A DNA stretch of 64,000 bases, taken from Flavobacterium sp. Root420 (GTDB lineage: Bacteria; Bacteroidota; Bacteroidia; Flavobacteriales; Flavobacteriaceae). Shown here one piece after another: positions 52,902 through 62,315 of this stretch; positions within the stretch are counted from its first letter, which is position 1; each line of letters begins with the position of its first letter. Both the position numbers and the translations under genes were made by a program. The notes under the pieces are model-generated. The model had not been told where the DNA came from. It was given only the letters and a program-made list of their open reading frames with translations, and did not search any database. The stretch is taken from NCBI RefSeq assembly GCF_001427905.1, contig NZ_LMEF01000023.1:164687-228686 (forward strand), read 5' to 3'.

Positions 52902-53567
52902 TTATAAGTCGTTTGCAATGTAACCAATACCGCGAATTGTTTTAATATAATCTTCTTCAATCTTTAAATTGAGTTTTTTTCGAATAGCATTCATAAAAAC
53001 ATCTATAACGCCAGTATCATATTCAAAATTAATTTCCCAAACATCTTTTAAGATTTGATTTCGTGTACAGACCTTTCCTTTATTTTGAATTAGATATGTT
53101 AATAATTCAAATTCTCTTTGCGTCAATGCTATTTCTTCGTCATTTTTGAGCACAATATGTTTAGATAAATCTATTTTAATAGTCCCTAAAATTAGAATTT
53201 CAGTTCCTTTTCTATTTCTAAAATGAACTTTAATACGTTCTACCAATTCTTCAAAACTAAAAGGTTTTTTTATATAATCATTTGCACCTGCTTTCAAGCC
53301 TTCAATAGTTTCCTGAACAGTATCTTTTGCAGTTAAAAAAATTATTGGTGTTTTTTGATCTTTAATTCTAATGGCTTTACATAAATCCAAACCATTGATT
53401 TTAGGCAACATCCAATCTAATAAAATTAAATCAAATTGCTGATTCTGAACCAATTCAAAACCTTTTGAACCATCATTGGCAGTTGTTATTTCATAACCTT
53501 CCTCTTGCAAACCTTGTTGCAAAAACTGAACAATACCTAACTCATCTTCAACTATTAAAATATGCAT
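52902..53567 (-). CDS. OmpR/PhoB-type response regulator
   Basis: The 221-residue regulator has a receiver domain (1-120) with phospho-acceptor Asp51 in LILLDWMLPK and acidic residues at VEDELG, plus a Lys near 100 (YIKKPFSFEELVERI). The winged-helix DNA-binding domain (about 125-221) includes LTQREFELLTYLIQNKGKV and VDVF...YIKTIRGIGY. It is the first gene of a two-gene operon with the sensor kinase. Its promoter region holds a tandem direct repeat (53679-53698) lying between it and the divergent LtaS-like gene, a likely target. Confidence 0.95.
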   Translation of the reverse strand: MHILIVEDELGIVQFLQQGLQEEGYEITTANDGSKGFELVQNQQFDLILLDWMLPKINGLDLCKAIRIKDQKTPIIFLTAKDTVQETIEGLKAGANDYIKKPFSFEELVERIKVHFRNRKGTEILILGTIKIDLSKHIVLKNDEEIALTQREFELLTYLIQNKGKVCTRNQILKDVWEINFEYDTGVIDVFMNAIRKKLNLKIEEDYIKTIRGIGYIANDL

Positions 53568-53605
53568 TATCTATTTAATTTAAATTAGATTTCTTTTGAA
53601 TTAGT

Positions 53606-53613
53606 CAAAGATA
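53606..53613 (-). promoter_or_regulatory. -7 box of the two-component operon
   Basis: The minus strand reads TATCTTTG, matching TAnnTTTG, 38 bases before the response-regulator ATG. Confidence 0.55.
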
Positions 53614-53678
53614 AATATTTTAAGACGCATTAAAGAATCAAAATGTTAGATTAAAACAAACTTAATTGCCTTAAGAAA

Positions 53679-53698
53679 ACATTAAGTTAACATTAAGT
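53679..53698. promoter_or_regulatory. Tandem 9-bp direct repeat, candidate response-regulator site
   Basis: ACATTAAGT is repeated with an 11-bp centre-to-centre spacing (53679-53687 and 53690-53698), the one-turn spacing typical of OmpR/PhoB-family dimers. It lies about 43 bases upstream of the -7 box of the LtaS-like gene, in activator position. Confidence 0.6.
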
Positions 53699-53740
53699 AA
53701 GGTAAAAGCGTAACTTAATCCCGAATTAATCAATCAGAAT

Positions 53741-53748
53741 TAATTTTG
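53741..53748 (+). promoter_or_regulatory. -7 box of the LtaS-like gene
   Basis: TAATTTTG matches TAnnTTTG, 16 bases before the ATG at 53765. There is no clear -33, as expected for an activator-dependent promoter. Confidence 0.55.
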
Positions 53749-53764
53749 TAAAAAAATAATATAC

Positions 53765-55855
53765 ATGACTTTTCACAAGAAACTTTCCCCTTTTTACAAT
53801 CTTGCTTTTTTCTATTTTGCCATAAGTTTTCTGCTAAGAATTGTGCTGTTTTTTCATCCCATTACGCAAAGCTCTTTTACAATTCTTCAGAGCGTGAAAA
53901 TCTTTAGCTTAGGTCTTGTTTCAGATTTTTTTGTATTTGTTGTAGCGAGTGTTTTTTTATGGTTGTATCTAATTTTTATTTCGAATTCGAAATACAACAA
54001 ACCTTCGGGATATATTATTCTTGGGTTTTTTATTAGTTTATTTCTATACGTAGCTTCTGGGAAAAGTATTTTTGATGAATATGGAGGGGCACTGCCAGAG
54101 ATTGTTCTAATTTTTATCGGAATTAAAACTTTACTTTTTACACTATTACTTTTTCTTCCAAAATGGAGAGATAAAATCAGATTTTGGCTATTTGCTTTTG
54201 TGATCTTTCTGTACGTTTTATTAATTCTTCAGAATGGTTTAAGCGAATATTTTTTTTGGAACGAATTTGGGGTAAAATATAATTTCATCGCAGTTAATTA
54301 CCTGATTTATACAAATGAAGTTATTGGAAACATCATGCAATCCTATCCCGTAATTCCTATATTTTCAGCTTTATTTTTAGTAACAGGAGTTGTTACCTAT
54401 TTTATTCTTAAAAATTCCAGAAATTACATAGATAATATTCCAACCGTAAGTGAAAAAGTAAAAATCACTTTAATTTACCTTAGTTTATTTGCCCTTTCCT
54501 TAATCGCTATTCCTACGTTGGCCAAAACAGAAAAATCAAAAAATGTTTTTGTCAATGAATTACAAGCAAATGGATTGTATAAATTCTATTTGGCTTTTCA
54601 GAATAACAAATTAGATTACTTTAAATTTTACAAAACACTTCCGAACGACAAAGCCTTCGCAATTTTAAAACAACAGTTTGCTACTATTTCCGGAGAAAAT
54701 ACAACCCGAAAGATTACTGGAGATTCTCTCGAAAATCATAAAAACGTAGTATTAATTACTATTGAGAGTTATAGTGCCGATTTTATGAAAGCTTATGGTA
54801 ATGAACAAAACATTACTCCTTTCTTAGATAGCCTGGCCCAAAAAAGTCTTCAGTTTACCAATTTATATGCCGCAGGAAACAGAACTGTTCGTGGATTAGA
54901 GGCCGTAACTTTATGCTTGCCTCCAACCGCTGGAGAAAGTGTTGTAAAAAGAGAAGACAATAAAAATAAATTCTCTACGGGATTTATATTCAAACAAAAA
55001 GGCTATAATCTAAAATTCATGTACGGCGGAGATGCTTTTTTTGATAACATGCAGGACTTTTATTCTGGAAACGGATATCAAATTGTAGATAAATCTAGTT
55101 TTTCTCCTGAAGAAATCACGTTTTCAAATGTTTGGGGCGTTTGCGATGAAGATATGTACAACAAAGCCATAAAGATTATGAACGACGAAGCTCAGCAAAA
55201 CAAACCTTTCTTTAATCATATCATGACAGTGAGTAATCACAGGCCTTTTACTTATCCAAACAATAAAATTGATATTCCGGGTGACATTAAATCTCGTGAC
55301 GGTGGAGTAAAATATACCGATTATTCATTGAAAAAATTCTTTGAAATGGCGAGTAAACAACCGTGGTTTAAAAATACTGTATTTGTAATTGTTGCTGATC
55401 ACTGTGCTTCAAGTGCAGGAAAAACACAACTTCCGTTAGGCAAATATAGAATTCCGGCTTTTATTTTTGCTCCTGGTGAAAAACCTTCAAAATGTAATAA
55501 ACTAATGTCACAGATTGATTTAATGCCAACACTTTTTGGATTACTACATTTTGATTACCAAAGTAAGTTTTTTGGTCAGGATGTTTTGAAATCTGATTAT
55601 AAACCAAGAGCTTTTATTGCAACTTATCAGGATTTAGGATTAATAAGAGATAATGTTTTAACCATTTTATCTCCAAAACAAATAGTAAAACAATACGAAC
55701 TGAAGCTGAGTCCTAAACCAGGAATTGCTACGGAATATCAAATCTATTATGATGAAATTCCGTTGCAAACAGAAAGAACTGATTTAGTCAATGAAACTAT
55801 TTCGTTTTATCAGACGGCCTCGGATATGCTGAAGAAGAAGAAATATCAGAAATAA
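53765..55855 (+). CDS. LtaS-like membrane phosphotransferase/sulfatase-fold protein
   Basis: The 696-residue inner-membrane protein has about five N-terminal helices (about 10-210) and a periplasmic sulfatase-fold domain from about residue 320. NVVLITIESYSADFMKAYG carries the metal Glu, NRTVRGLEAV near 373 holds the likely nucleophilic Thr, and VADHCAS near 543 holds the metal Asp-His. LtaS proteins move glycerol phosphate in Gram-positives; in Gram-negatives relatives modify glycans or lipids with phosphoglycerol or phosphoethanolamine. It is controlled, by position and the tandem repeat, by the divergent two-component system. Substrate unknown. Confidence 0.88.
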   Translation: MTFHKKLSPFYNLAFFYFAISFLLRIVLFFHPITQSSFTILQSVKIFSLGLVSDFFVFVVASVFLWLYLIFISNSKYNKPSGYIILGFFISLFLYVASGKSIFDEYGGALPEIVLIFIGIKTLLFTLLLFLPKWRDKIRFWLFAFVIFLYVLLILQNGLSEYFFWNEFGVKYNFIAVNYLIYTNEVIGNIMQSYPVIPIFSALFLVTGVVTYFILKNSRNYIDNIPTVSEKVKITLIYLSLFALSLIAIPTLAKTEKSKNVFVNELQANGLYKFYLAFQNNKLDYFKFYKTLPNDKAFAILKQQFATISGENTTRKITGDSLENHKNVVLITIESYSADFMKAYGNEQNITPFLDSLAQKSLQFTNLYAAGNRTVRGLEAVTLCLPPTAGESVVKREDNKNKFSTGFIFKQKGYNLKFMYGGDAFFDNMQDFYSGNGYQIVDKSSFSPEEITFSNVWGVCDEDMYNKAIKIMNDEAQQNKPFFNHIMTVSNHRPFTYPNNKIDIPGDIKSRDGGVKYTDYSLKKFFEMASKQPWFKNTVFVIVADHCASSAGKTQLPLGKYRIPAFIFAPGEKPSKCNKLMSQIDLMPTLFGLLHFDYQSKFFGQDVLKSDYKPRAFIATYQDLGLIRDNVLTILSPKQIVKQYELKLSPKPGIATEYQIYYDEIPLQTERTDLVNETISFYQTASDMLKKKKYQK

Positions 55856-55863
55856 GAATATTT

Positions 55864-55900
55864 GTTTCAGGTTTACTTTGTTTCAAGTTTCAGGTTTAAC
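55864..55900. repeat. GTTTCAGG-family repeat, left side of the junction
   Basis: GTTTCAGGTTTACTTTGTTTC followed by AAGTTTCAGGTTTAAC. It is the inverse of the array at 56007-56065 and could pair with it across the terminator. Confidence 0.65.
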
Positions 55901-55943
55901 CACAATGTACGAAGGATTTACGCAAAGTTCGCTATGATATAAT

Positions 55944-55987
55944 AAAAAGAAAGCCTCAAATTCAATTGAATTTGAGGCTTTCTTTTT
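55944..55987. terminator. Perfect 44-bp palindromic bidirectional terminator
   Basis: The arm from AAAAAGAAAGCCTCAAATTC pairs perfectly with its complement over 22 bp with no loop bases. T-runs occur on both strands. It ends the LtaS-like gene (+) and the phospholipase-like gene (-). Confidence 0.9.
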
Positions 55988-56006
55988 ATTTATTATTTCT
56001 CATTTC

Positions 56007-56065
56007 AACCTGAAACCTGAAACCTGAAACCTGAAACCTGAAACTTGAAACTTGAAACTTGAAAC
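56007..56065. repeat. Eight tandem heptamers of the GAAACCT / GAAACTT type
   Basis: Five CCTGAAA and three CTTGAAA heptamers run head to tail. The T/C alternation in phase suggests expansion by slippage followed by point change. The array begins just beyond the stop of the minus-strand phospholipase-like gene. Confidence 0.85.
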
Positions 56066-56070
56066 AAAAT

Positions 56071-57069
56071 TTAATCATTTTGATTCTGCATTCCGAATAG
56101 ATCTCCGCTTTGATATAATTGTAAATCGTCTTTCAGTGCCTGATTGTTTCTTTGCGTAACTGCTGGTGAATCTAAATCACTTAAATCAGGTTTTCCGGCA
56201 TTTACCCAGGCAGTATACCAAAAACTTGCAGTTGCTGTAATGGCTTTTTTCATTTGATTTTCAACCATTCCGTTTAATTCTTTATGCAGTTTTTTAGCAT
56301 ATTCATCAGAGAAAATAGCCGAATTATATTTACTTTTTAACACTTTCCCGTCAGCATCCATTTTAAAAACCTGGTTTTCAGGAGTCGCAGTTCTTAGTTT
56401 TTTATCAATATCTAATAAAGGCTGCGCTAAACTGTGTGTGTCATTAATCATATCCCAGGTTGCTTTATGAACATCTTCATAATAATGAGCTTCGGGAACA
56501 TTTAATTTATAATTTTTAGCAAACAATTCAGGCAATCTGCTTTCCCAAAGAGAATGAATTCCTTTTTGATCGCTCAATTGTCCATCATGATTTGCAGAAG
56601 TATGCAATGGCATGTGCGCATCACCTACATAATGTCCTAAATCTGCAGCAAGAAATAAAATTTCTGCTCTATTTTTATCTTTAAAAGCTTTAGTTAGTTT
56701 AACCATCAAATCTTCAATATACCAAGGTAAAATTCCGTTGTCGTTCAAGAATTTAGCATCGTATTTTTTCTTTGCTTCTTCCATGGTTTTTGGCAGGCTG
56801 TCAGCAGAACCAAAATTTTCCATATCAAAATAATGTCTTGGATTTTCGTCTTTGTAATTCAAGGCATATTTACGAATGTCCGGAACAGAAGCTTCCTGTG
56901 TAATAAAATCAATATGATTATAGAAGAAAATTTGAAGTGGTCGTGGCAAAGCCATTACTGCGGCTTTGTTAATACGTTCGTGACCAACGATTCCCCATGA
57001 TAAGGTTAAAAATCCAATTCCTAATGCAAAAAAGGCGATTAGTCTTGGTTTCATTTTAAAGTTTTTCAT
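56071..57069 (-). CDS. Zinc-dependent phospholipase C / S1-P1 nuclease-like exported protein
   Basis: The 332-residue protein has a Sec signal (about 1-24) after which W25 begins the mature chain: WGIVGHERINKAA. In PLC and S1/P1 nucleases the N-terminal Trp and His30 bind zinc. A second ligand cluster is LGHYVGDAHMPLHTSANHDG near residue 145, and GIHSLWES adds a third His. The exact substrate, phospholipid or nucleic acid, is not decided. It has a promoter with -33 TTG and -7 TAAATTTG upstream. The start may be M1 or M6. Confidence 0.85.
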   Translation of the reverse strand: MKNFKMKPRLIAFFALGIGFLTLSWGIVGHERINKAAVMALPRPLQIFFYNHIDFITQEASVPDIRKYALNYKDENPRHYFDMENFGSADSLPKTMEEAKKKYDAKFLNDNGILPWYIEDLMVKLTKAFKDKNRAEILFLAADLGHYVGDAHMPLHTSANHDGQLSDQKGIHSLWESRLPELFAKNYKLNVPEAHYYEDVHKATWDMINDTHSLAQPLLDIDKKLRTATPENQVFKMDADGKVLKSKYNSAIFSDEYAKKLHKELNGMVENQMKKAITATASFWYTAWVNAGKPDLSDLDSPAVTQRNNQALKDDLQLYQSGDLFGMQNQND

Positions 57070-57089
57070 TTGTAAATTTGTTTGAAGTA

Positions 57090-57119
57090 CAAATTTATTT
57101 TATTTAACGATAATTCAAA
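57090..57119 (-). promoter_or_regulatory. Promoter of the phospholipase-like gene
   Basis: The minus strand shows TTTTG (57120-57116), 18 bases of spacer and TAAATTTG (57097-57090), a good Bacteroidota match. The ATG is 20 bases further. Confidence 0.65.
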
Positions 57120-57241
57120 AATAAACCGACAAAGATTATGTTAATTTAATTCTTTATAAAATTTGAACCATATATATGAAATAAGTTCATATTAAAAGTT
57201 TCTTTGTAAATTCGTTTTATATTTCTCCTAAATTTTAATAT

Positions 57242-58192
57242 ATGAGCCTTATTCGCTTTAGTTTTCTTTTTTTGACATTTACTTCTGTTTGTTTTGCACA
57301 AGACGATATTGTGCAATTAAAAGGCGTCAGCGATACTATTTTAAATCCAAAAAGAACGCTGTCTATTGCCGATCCGCTGGATCCTGTAAAAACAATGCAG
57401 AAATTATTTCCGGGAAAATTATACCATCTTTCTGATCATAATACTTTTGTAAGCTGGAAATGTAAAAATTGCAAGCCTTTGCCTTTTATTGATGCAAATG
57501 GTGAAGAAGGTGATCAATTGTTTCCGTATAATCAGGGCGTTGCAACAAGACTTTTGTCAAATATCGATTATGAGGATTCTAAAGGAAATAAATTTAAACT
57601 ATTATTTTTTAATCATTCTGTTTATGACGAAGACGGATTACAAACCAGCAGGTTTACAGGAGGTCTTTTAGGCGTTGCTAAATTTACAAAAAATGGAAAT
57701 GTATGGGAAATAAAATCTTTTCAACCCGCTGTAGCTGCATTTGGCTCTTTTGCCCAATCGCCAAAACCTAAACTTTTAGAAATTGGAGAAGATCAGTATG
57801 CTTTTACGTTGGTTCATTCAAATGGTGGCGCAGGCGGTCCATATGAAGGTTTTTTCTATATTATCGCAGGACTTAATGGCAAATATCAATCTATACTTGA
57901 AACGTCCGGCTACCAAATGGCAAATGTTCCAAATACTGATTGGTCAAGTTCTTATAAGACTGCAAGCGACAGCAATAAAAAATATTTCAGAGATATTATC
58001 ATTACAACAAAAGGCTCTTATAGTAAACCAAAACCTAATGATGAATTTGAAGTGAACCTGCCAGACGAAACAGCAGAAATGGCTAAGACAAAAAAGCAAT
58101 TTACATTTAGCATAGAAAAAAGATATACTTTTAGTGGCAAACTATACAAAGCTGTTGGTAAACCTGTTGTGAAATTTTCGAATGTGAAATAA
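57242..58192 (+). CDS. Exported protein of unknown function
   Basis: The 316-residue protein has a Sec signal ending in VCFAQ (about residue 20). The mature part is beta-rich and contains CKNC (about residues 65-70), a CxxC pair that may form a disulfide or bind metal. Gly-rich VHSNGGAGGPYEGFFYIIAG and DWSSSYKTASDSNKKYF are distinctive. I recognise no family. It is a single gene converging with yeiH (14 bases apart). Confidence 0.65.
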   Translation: MSLIRFSFLFLTFTSVCFAQDDIVQLKGVSDTILNPKRTLSIADPLDPVKTMQKLFPGKLYHLSDHNTFVSWKCKNCKPLPFIDANGEEGDQLFPYNQGVATRLLSNIDYEDSKGNKFKLLFFNHSVYDEDGLQTSRFTGGLLGVAKFTKNGNVWEIKSFQPAVAAFGSFAQSPKPKLLEIGEDQYAFTLVHSNGGAGGPYEGFFYIIAGLNGKYQSILETSGYQMANVPNTDWSSSYKTASDSNKKYFRDIIITTKGSYSKPKPNDEFEVNLPDETAEMAKTKKQFTFSIEKRYTFSGKLYKAVGKPVVKFSNVK

Positions 58193-58206
58193 ATTATAGT
58201 GAGACC

Positions 58207-59184
58207 TTAATTCAGATATAACACCGATGCTAAACCTAAACCGGCAATAAATATCCAAAGGAAAACTCCCTGCAACAAGGGCTTCACTCCTACTGATTTT
58301 AAAGTATTTATATTTAAGGTTGCTCCAATTAAAAATAAAGTTATAGTCAAACCAATTTTAGCAATTCCCACAATATGTGGTGCAATAATAGTAGTTTCAG
58401 GTACATAAGTATTAAAAAGCATTGCCAAAATAAATAAGCCAATAAAATAAGGAATCTTGATTTTTTTTCCGGTACTTCCCGATTGATTATTGAAAACCAG
58501 GGCAGTTCCAAGTGAAATTGGGATAATCCATAAAGCTCTTGCTAATTTTACCGTTGTAGCAACCTGCAAGGCTTCTGCCCCATATTTATTGGCAGCACCA
58601 ACTACAGAACTGGTATCGTGAATAGCAATGGCGCACCATAAACCAAAATCTTTTTGAGATAAATCAAGTTGATGCCCAATAAAAGGGAAAACAAATAAGG
58701 CAATTGAATTCAGAATAAAAATGACACCCAAAGCAATTGAAGTTTGATTTTCATTCGATTTTATTACCGGAGAAATCGCCGCAATAGCACTCCCTCCACA
58801 AATTGCTGTTCCGCATGAAATTAAATGCGATGTCTTTTTCTCTGTTTTAAGCCATTTTCCTAACAGCGTTCCGAAAATTAAAGTGCTAAAAATTGAAAAT
58901 ATCGTCAATAGAAATCCTTCTTTTCCCGCTGAAATAGCTGCTGTCGCATTCATTCCAAAACCTAAACCAACAACTGAAAACTGTAATAAAAAAGTAATGG
59001 CTTTATGATTGAATGCAACAAATGGATTTCCGAAAACATTTACAGTCAAAACCCCTAACAACAAAGCGATTGGTGGAGAAATAATTGAAAACAAACACAA
59101 TCCGATCACCAGAACAAAAACAGCTTGCTGGAAATAAAGATTAACCGTAAATAAATGAGTTTCGGAATGTAGTTTCGTTTTCAA
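58207..59184 (-). CDS. YeiH/UPF0324 family membrane protein, putative sulfonate/sulfate exporter (UUG start)
   Basis: The 325-residue protein has nine or ten hydrophobic helices. CGTAICGGSAIAAISPVI is the UPF0324 hallmark, and the C-terminal IGLTITLFLIGATLNINTL helix is typical. Family members are suggested to export sulfur compounds such as sulfite or taurine products, with little direct proof. The only start that suits is the TTG at 59184: an in-frame TAG lies three codons upstream and no ATG is near. It is 74 bases downstream of the LysR gene on the same strand, so the regulator is likely its local controller. Confidence 0.85.
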   Translation of the reverse strand: MKTKLHSETHLFTVNLYFQQAVFVLVIGLCLFSIISPPIALLLGVLTVNVFGNPFVAFNHKAITFLLQFSVVGLGFGMNATAAISAGKEGFLLTIFSIFSTLIFGTLLGKWLKTEKKTSHLISCGTAICGGSAIAAISPVIKSNENQTSIALGVIFILNSIALFVFPFIGHQLDLSQKDFGLWCAIAIHDTSSVVGAANKYGAEALQVATTVKLARALWIIPISLGTALVFNNQSGSTGKKIKIPYFIGLFILAMLFNTYVPETTIIAPHIVGIAKIGLTITLFLIGATLNINTLKSVGVKPLLQGVFLWIFIAGLGLASVLYLN

Positions 59185-59258
59185 AATAGGCTATTTGATA
59201 ATTATTGTACAAAGGTCAACCATATAAATTGAAAACACCAATCGTAAAATACAATTGA

Positions 59259-60155
59259 TTATAACTTTAAATTATAGTAAGAGAATAAATTTTGAATAAA
59301 TAGTTCCGTTAAAGAATCTGATTTTCCAACTAAAGTAATAATGTAAAAATATCTTTCAATAATCAAATCCTCAACATCTAAAACAATTAATTCATTATTT
59401 TTTAATTCGTTACTGACCGCGTGTATTGACATGAAAGCAAAACAATCTGAGTTTAATAAATACGATTTAATACTTTCAGTACTTCCTAATTGCATCTCAA
59501 TTTGTAAATCCGTTAATTTTACATTTACTTGTTTTAAAGCATATTCTATAACTTCAAGTGTTCCGGAACCTCTTTCACGTGTTATGAATTTCATTGCTTT
59601 TAAATCTTCTAATGCAATTTTATGCTGTTTGACCAACGGATTTTTGGTATTGCAAACCAAAACCAATTCATCTTTTAAAAAAGGAATGTATTTAATCGAT
59701 TGATTTTTAGACTGCCCTTCAACAATTCCGATTTCAATTTCTTTATTGATTAAGGCATTTTCGATTTGTTCCGTGTTTCCGTTTAACAAATTGACTTTGA
59801 TATCTTTTTGCTTTTGATGAAAACGAGCCAAAACGGGAGAAATAATATATTGTGAAATTGTCGTACTAGCTCCTAATCGCAATAAACCCTGACGTTCGTT
59901 AATGAACGAGCTCATATCAAAGTCAATTTCTCTATAAATCTCGAAAATGTTTTTAGTATGTTTTAAAAGAATTTCTCCGGCTGGAGTTAAAGCAATTTTA
60001 GAACCGTTTCGTTCAAAGAGCTTGGTTTTATAAGTTTCTTCGAGTTCCTGAATGTGTTTTGAGACTGCAGGCTGAGAGATATATAATTCTGTTGCCGCTT
60101 TAGTAAAGTTTAAGCGGAGTGCAACGGTGTAGAATACTTTTAGCCTGAAATCCAT
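59259..60155 (-). CDS. LysR family transcriptional regulator
   Basis: The 298-residue regulator has an N-terminal winged helix (MDFRLKVFYTVALRLNFTKA, with TELYISQPAVSKHIQELE, about 1-60) and a two-lobe effector domain (LRLGASTTISQYI to the C-terminus). The domain is the CysB/CbbR-like type that senses a small metabolite. It is in tandem with the yeiH-like gene, which suggests control of sulfur-compound export. The LysR binding motif T-N11-A is not obvious in the short spacer. Confidence 0.92.
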   Translation of the reverse strand: MDFRLKVFYTVALRLNFTKAATELYISQPAVSKHIQELEETYKTKLFERNGSKIALTPAGEILLKHTKNIFEIYREIDFDMSSFINERQGLLRLGASTTISQYIISPVLARFHQKQKDIKVNLLNGNTEQIENALINKEIEIGIVEGQSKNQSIKYIPFLKDELVLVCNTKNPLVKQHKIALEDLKAMKFITRERGSGTLEVIEYALKQVNVKLTDLQIEMQLGSTESIKSYLLNSDCFAFMSIHAVSNELKNNELIVLDVEDLIIERYFYIITLVGKSDSLTELFIQNLFSYYNLKL

Positions 60156-60165
60156 AATATAGTTA

Positions 60166-60260
60166 TTTTTGTTTCATGTTTGCTTCGCCAATTCGGCTTT
60201 TAGCCTCGGGTAAAGTTTCAAGTTAAGCAAAAACGCTGAACCTTTGTCCCTATGAACCTT
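60166..60260. repeat. Intergenic words between the VWA gene and LysR
   Basis: It contains GCTTCGCCAATTCGGC and the pair GAACCTTTGTCCC / GAACCTTTGTATC. The same GAACCTTTGT word is near 62410 and as its inverse in 3010-3055. No gene is present. Confidence 0.5.
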
Positions 60261-60269
60261 TGTATCTAT

Positions 60270-62297
60270 TTAAAGTAATCCATTATACTTTCTCACAAAC
60301 CATTCCGTAGTTAGTAACAAGGCTATTAAAATCAACAACCAAACCCAATCAATTAATGGAGTTTTGGTTGAAACATTTTTCTCAATTGATTTGTATTCTT
60401 TGTTTTCTAAAAGTGTATTGATTAAATCATCTGCCTGATTTTCGAAGAATGCTCTTCCATTGGTTTGTAACGCTAATTGCTTCAATTTTAAAACATCCGG
60501 ATTAACAAATTGTTTTTCGATATCGAAATCCAAAATTTCAAAATGACTTGAATAGGATGTGTTTGAATTTAATTCTTTTACTGAAAAATTGTATTTTCCA
60601 GCTGTCAAACCATCTAGATTAACAGAGAAAGAATTATTTCCTTTTAATAAATCGTAATTTTTACTTTGTTTTGTTTCAGCATTCGTAACTGTAATGGTCA
60701 ATCTGGCTTTTTCGTCAAACTCGTAGTTTTTGTTGAAATATTGCGCATTGATTGCAATTGCTTCTCCGGAATTGTAAAAGCTTTCATGTGTTACTACCAA
60801 AGATTTCTTTGAATTCGATGAAGCCAAATATTGAATAATCTTATCTATAAAAACATCGTATTTTTCAAATGACTGATTGTCGATATGACTTTGTAAACGC
60901 CATTTCCAGCTATTTTCTCCTAATAAAAAAGCAGTTCTTTTTCCTTGATTTTCGGCAAAAGCCAATAACGGCGCATTTGTAGCGACATTTCTGATTTTTG
61001 AAGAAAGTAAAACCGATACATTTCCATTTGATGAAATCGTTCCGAATAAATTTTGCAAAGGCGGAAAATTTTCAAAACCAAAATCTTCAATGGCAAACAG
61101 ATTAAACTGAGATTGGAATTCAGGTAAATAATCTTCTCTCTGTCCGCTCATTTTAAAAATCAAATTGTTTTGTTGTTGGTTTAGAAAATTAAAATCGGTG
61201 TTGTTTCCGGTAATGATAAAAGTGTTTCTTCCTGCTAATTTATTATTATCAAATACTGCCTTGAAAGCTGTTGTTGGCTGGTATAAAACCAAAACAGAAA
61301 CATCTTGTAATTGACTTATATCATTTGGTTTAACCAAAATCACTTTACGTTGCGCGTTAACTTCAATTGAGCGTTTTAACGATGCTATATCAGGATGATT
61401 TATTGATGAAACAATGGCGATTGTTGATTTTTGATCAATCACTTCGACTGCAAAATTCTTGATATTATTATAACTGTTTTTCTCTTTTGCGTTTGAAGAA
61501 ATAGTCGCTTTAAAAATTTGCAAACCCACTTTATCAGCAGGCAAAAGTAAACTTATGGTGGCTGTTTTTTTAGAAGGTGAGAAAGAAAGCTTTTCTTTTG
61601 CGACAACTGAATTTCCTTGCGAAATTGTAAAATCTGCATTCGTAGCTTTATCTCCCGCATATTGTAGAAATACTTCAACCGGAAATTTATTTTTATGAAA
61701 AGCGTATTTGTTTACGTTAAGCTGATTGATTTTTAAATCAAAAAACGTGGTTGTATCTCCCACAACCAAAGGATAGACTTTATTAACAGGATCAAATCGA
61801 TATACATAATCATTTCCTGTAGTTTGATTTCCGTCCGTAATTACAACCGTTGGGAAAATCAGGTTTTTGTTGATGCTTTTCAGATTCTTGGCAACTTCAT
61901 CGAGATTGGTTTGTTTTCCTTTGAAATCGAATTTGTCTGAAGGTTTAAAATCGGCATCAAATTGATACGACTGAATGTCAAATTTTTCCTGAAGCGCAGG
62001 ATTTGAAATTAGTTTTTGATATAATTCATTAACCGTATTATCTGATTTTAAAGCAACAATAGAACTCGAATTATCCACCGCAATAGCTAGCGGTGTTTTG
62101 GTGATTTCTAACGAATTTTTAGAAACTATCGGATTTATCAATAAAACCAATAATCCAAAAATGGCCAAAAAACGTAAAAAAGCCAAAAACACAATCACAT
62201 TGGATTTGTTTTTGGCTTTAAAATAATATTGAAAATATGACAAACCACCCGCTATTACTAAAGAAAGCAATAATAATAGAATCGTATTTGTAGTCAT
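60270..62297 (-). CDS. Large membrane protein with VWA-like domain
   Basis: The 675-residue protein has two N-terminal helices (about 4-22 and 33-55) and one C-terminal helix (about 648-668), so it is inner-membrane bound with a large periplasmic or cytoplasmic middle. A von Willebrand A MIDAS-type motif appears at 75-79 (VDNSSSI; D-x-S-x-S) with TDGNQTTGNDY beyond. Similar proteins are common in Bacteroidota near Bat or ATPase operons, but no such partners are present here. Function unknown. Confidence 0.78.
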   Translation of the reverse strand: MTTNTILLLLLSLVIAGGLSYFQYYFKAKNKSNVIVFLAFLRFLAIFGLLVLLINPIVSKNSLEITKTPLAIAVDNSSSIVALKSDNTVNELYQKLISNPALQEKFDIQSYQFDADFKPSDKFDFKGKQTNLDEVAKNLKSINKNLIFPTVVITDGNQTTGNDYVYRFDPVNKVYPLVVGDTTTFFDLKINQLNVNKYAFHKNKFPVEVFLQYAGDKATNADFTISQGNSVVAKEKLSFSPSKKTATISLLLPADKVGLQIFKATISSNAKEKNSYNNIKNFAVEVIDQKSTIAIVSSINHPDIASLKRSIEVNAQRKVILVKPNDISQLQDVSVLVLYQPTTAFKAVFDNNKLAGRNTFIITGNNTDFNFLNQQQNNLIFKMSGQREDYLPEFQSQFNLFAIEDFGFENFPPLQNLFGTISSNGNVSVLLSSKIRNVATNAPLLAFAENQGKRTAFLLGENSWKWRLQSHIDNQSFEKYDVFIDKIIQYLASSNSKKSLVVTHESFYNSGEAIAINAQYFNKNYEFDEKARLTITVTNAETKQSKNYDLLKGNNSFSVNLDGLTAGKYNFSVKELNSNTSYSSHFEILDFDIEKQFVNPDVLKLKQLALQTNGRAFFENQADDLINTLLENKEYKSIEKNVSTKTPLIDWVWLLILIALLLTTEWFVRKYNGLL

Positions 62298-62315
62298 ATT
62301 TATTTAGTATTCAGT

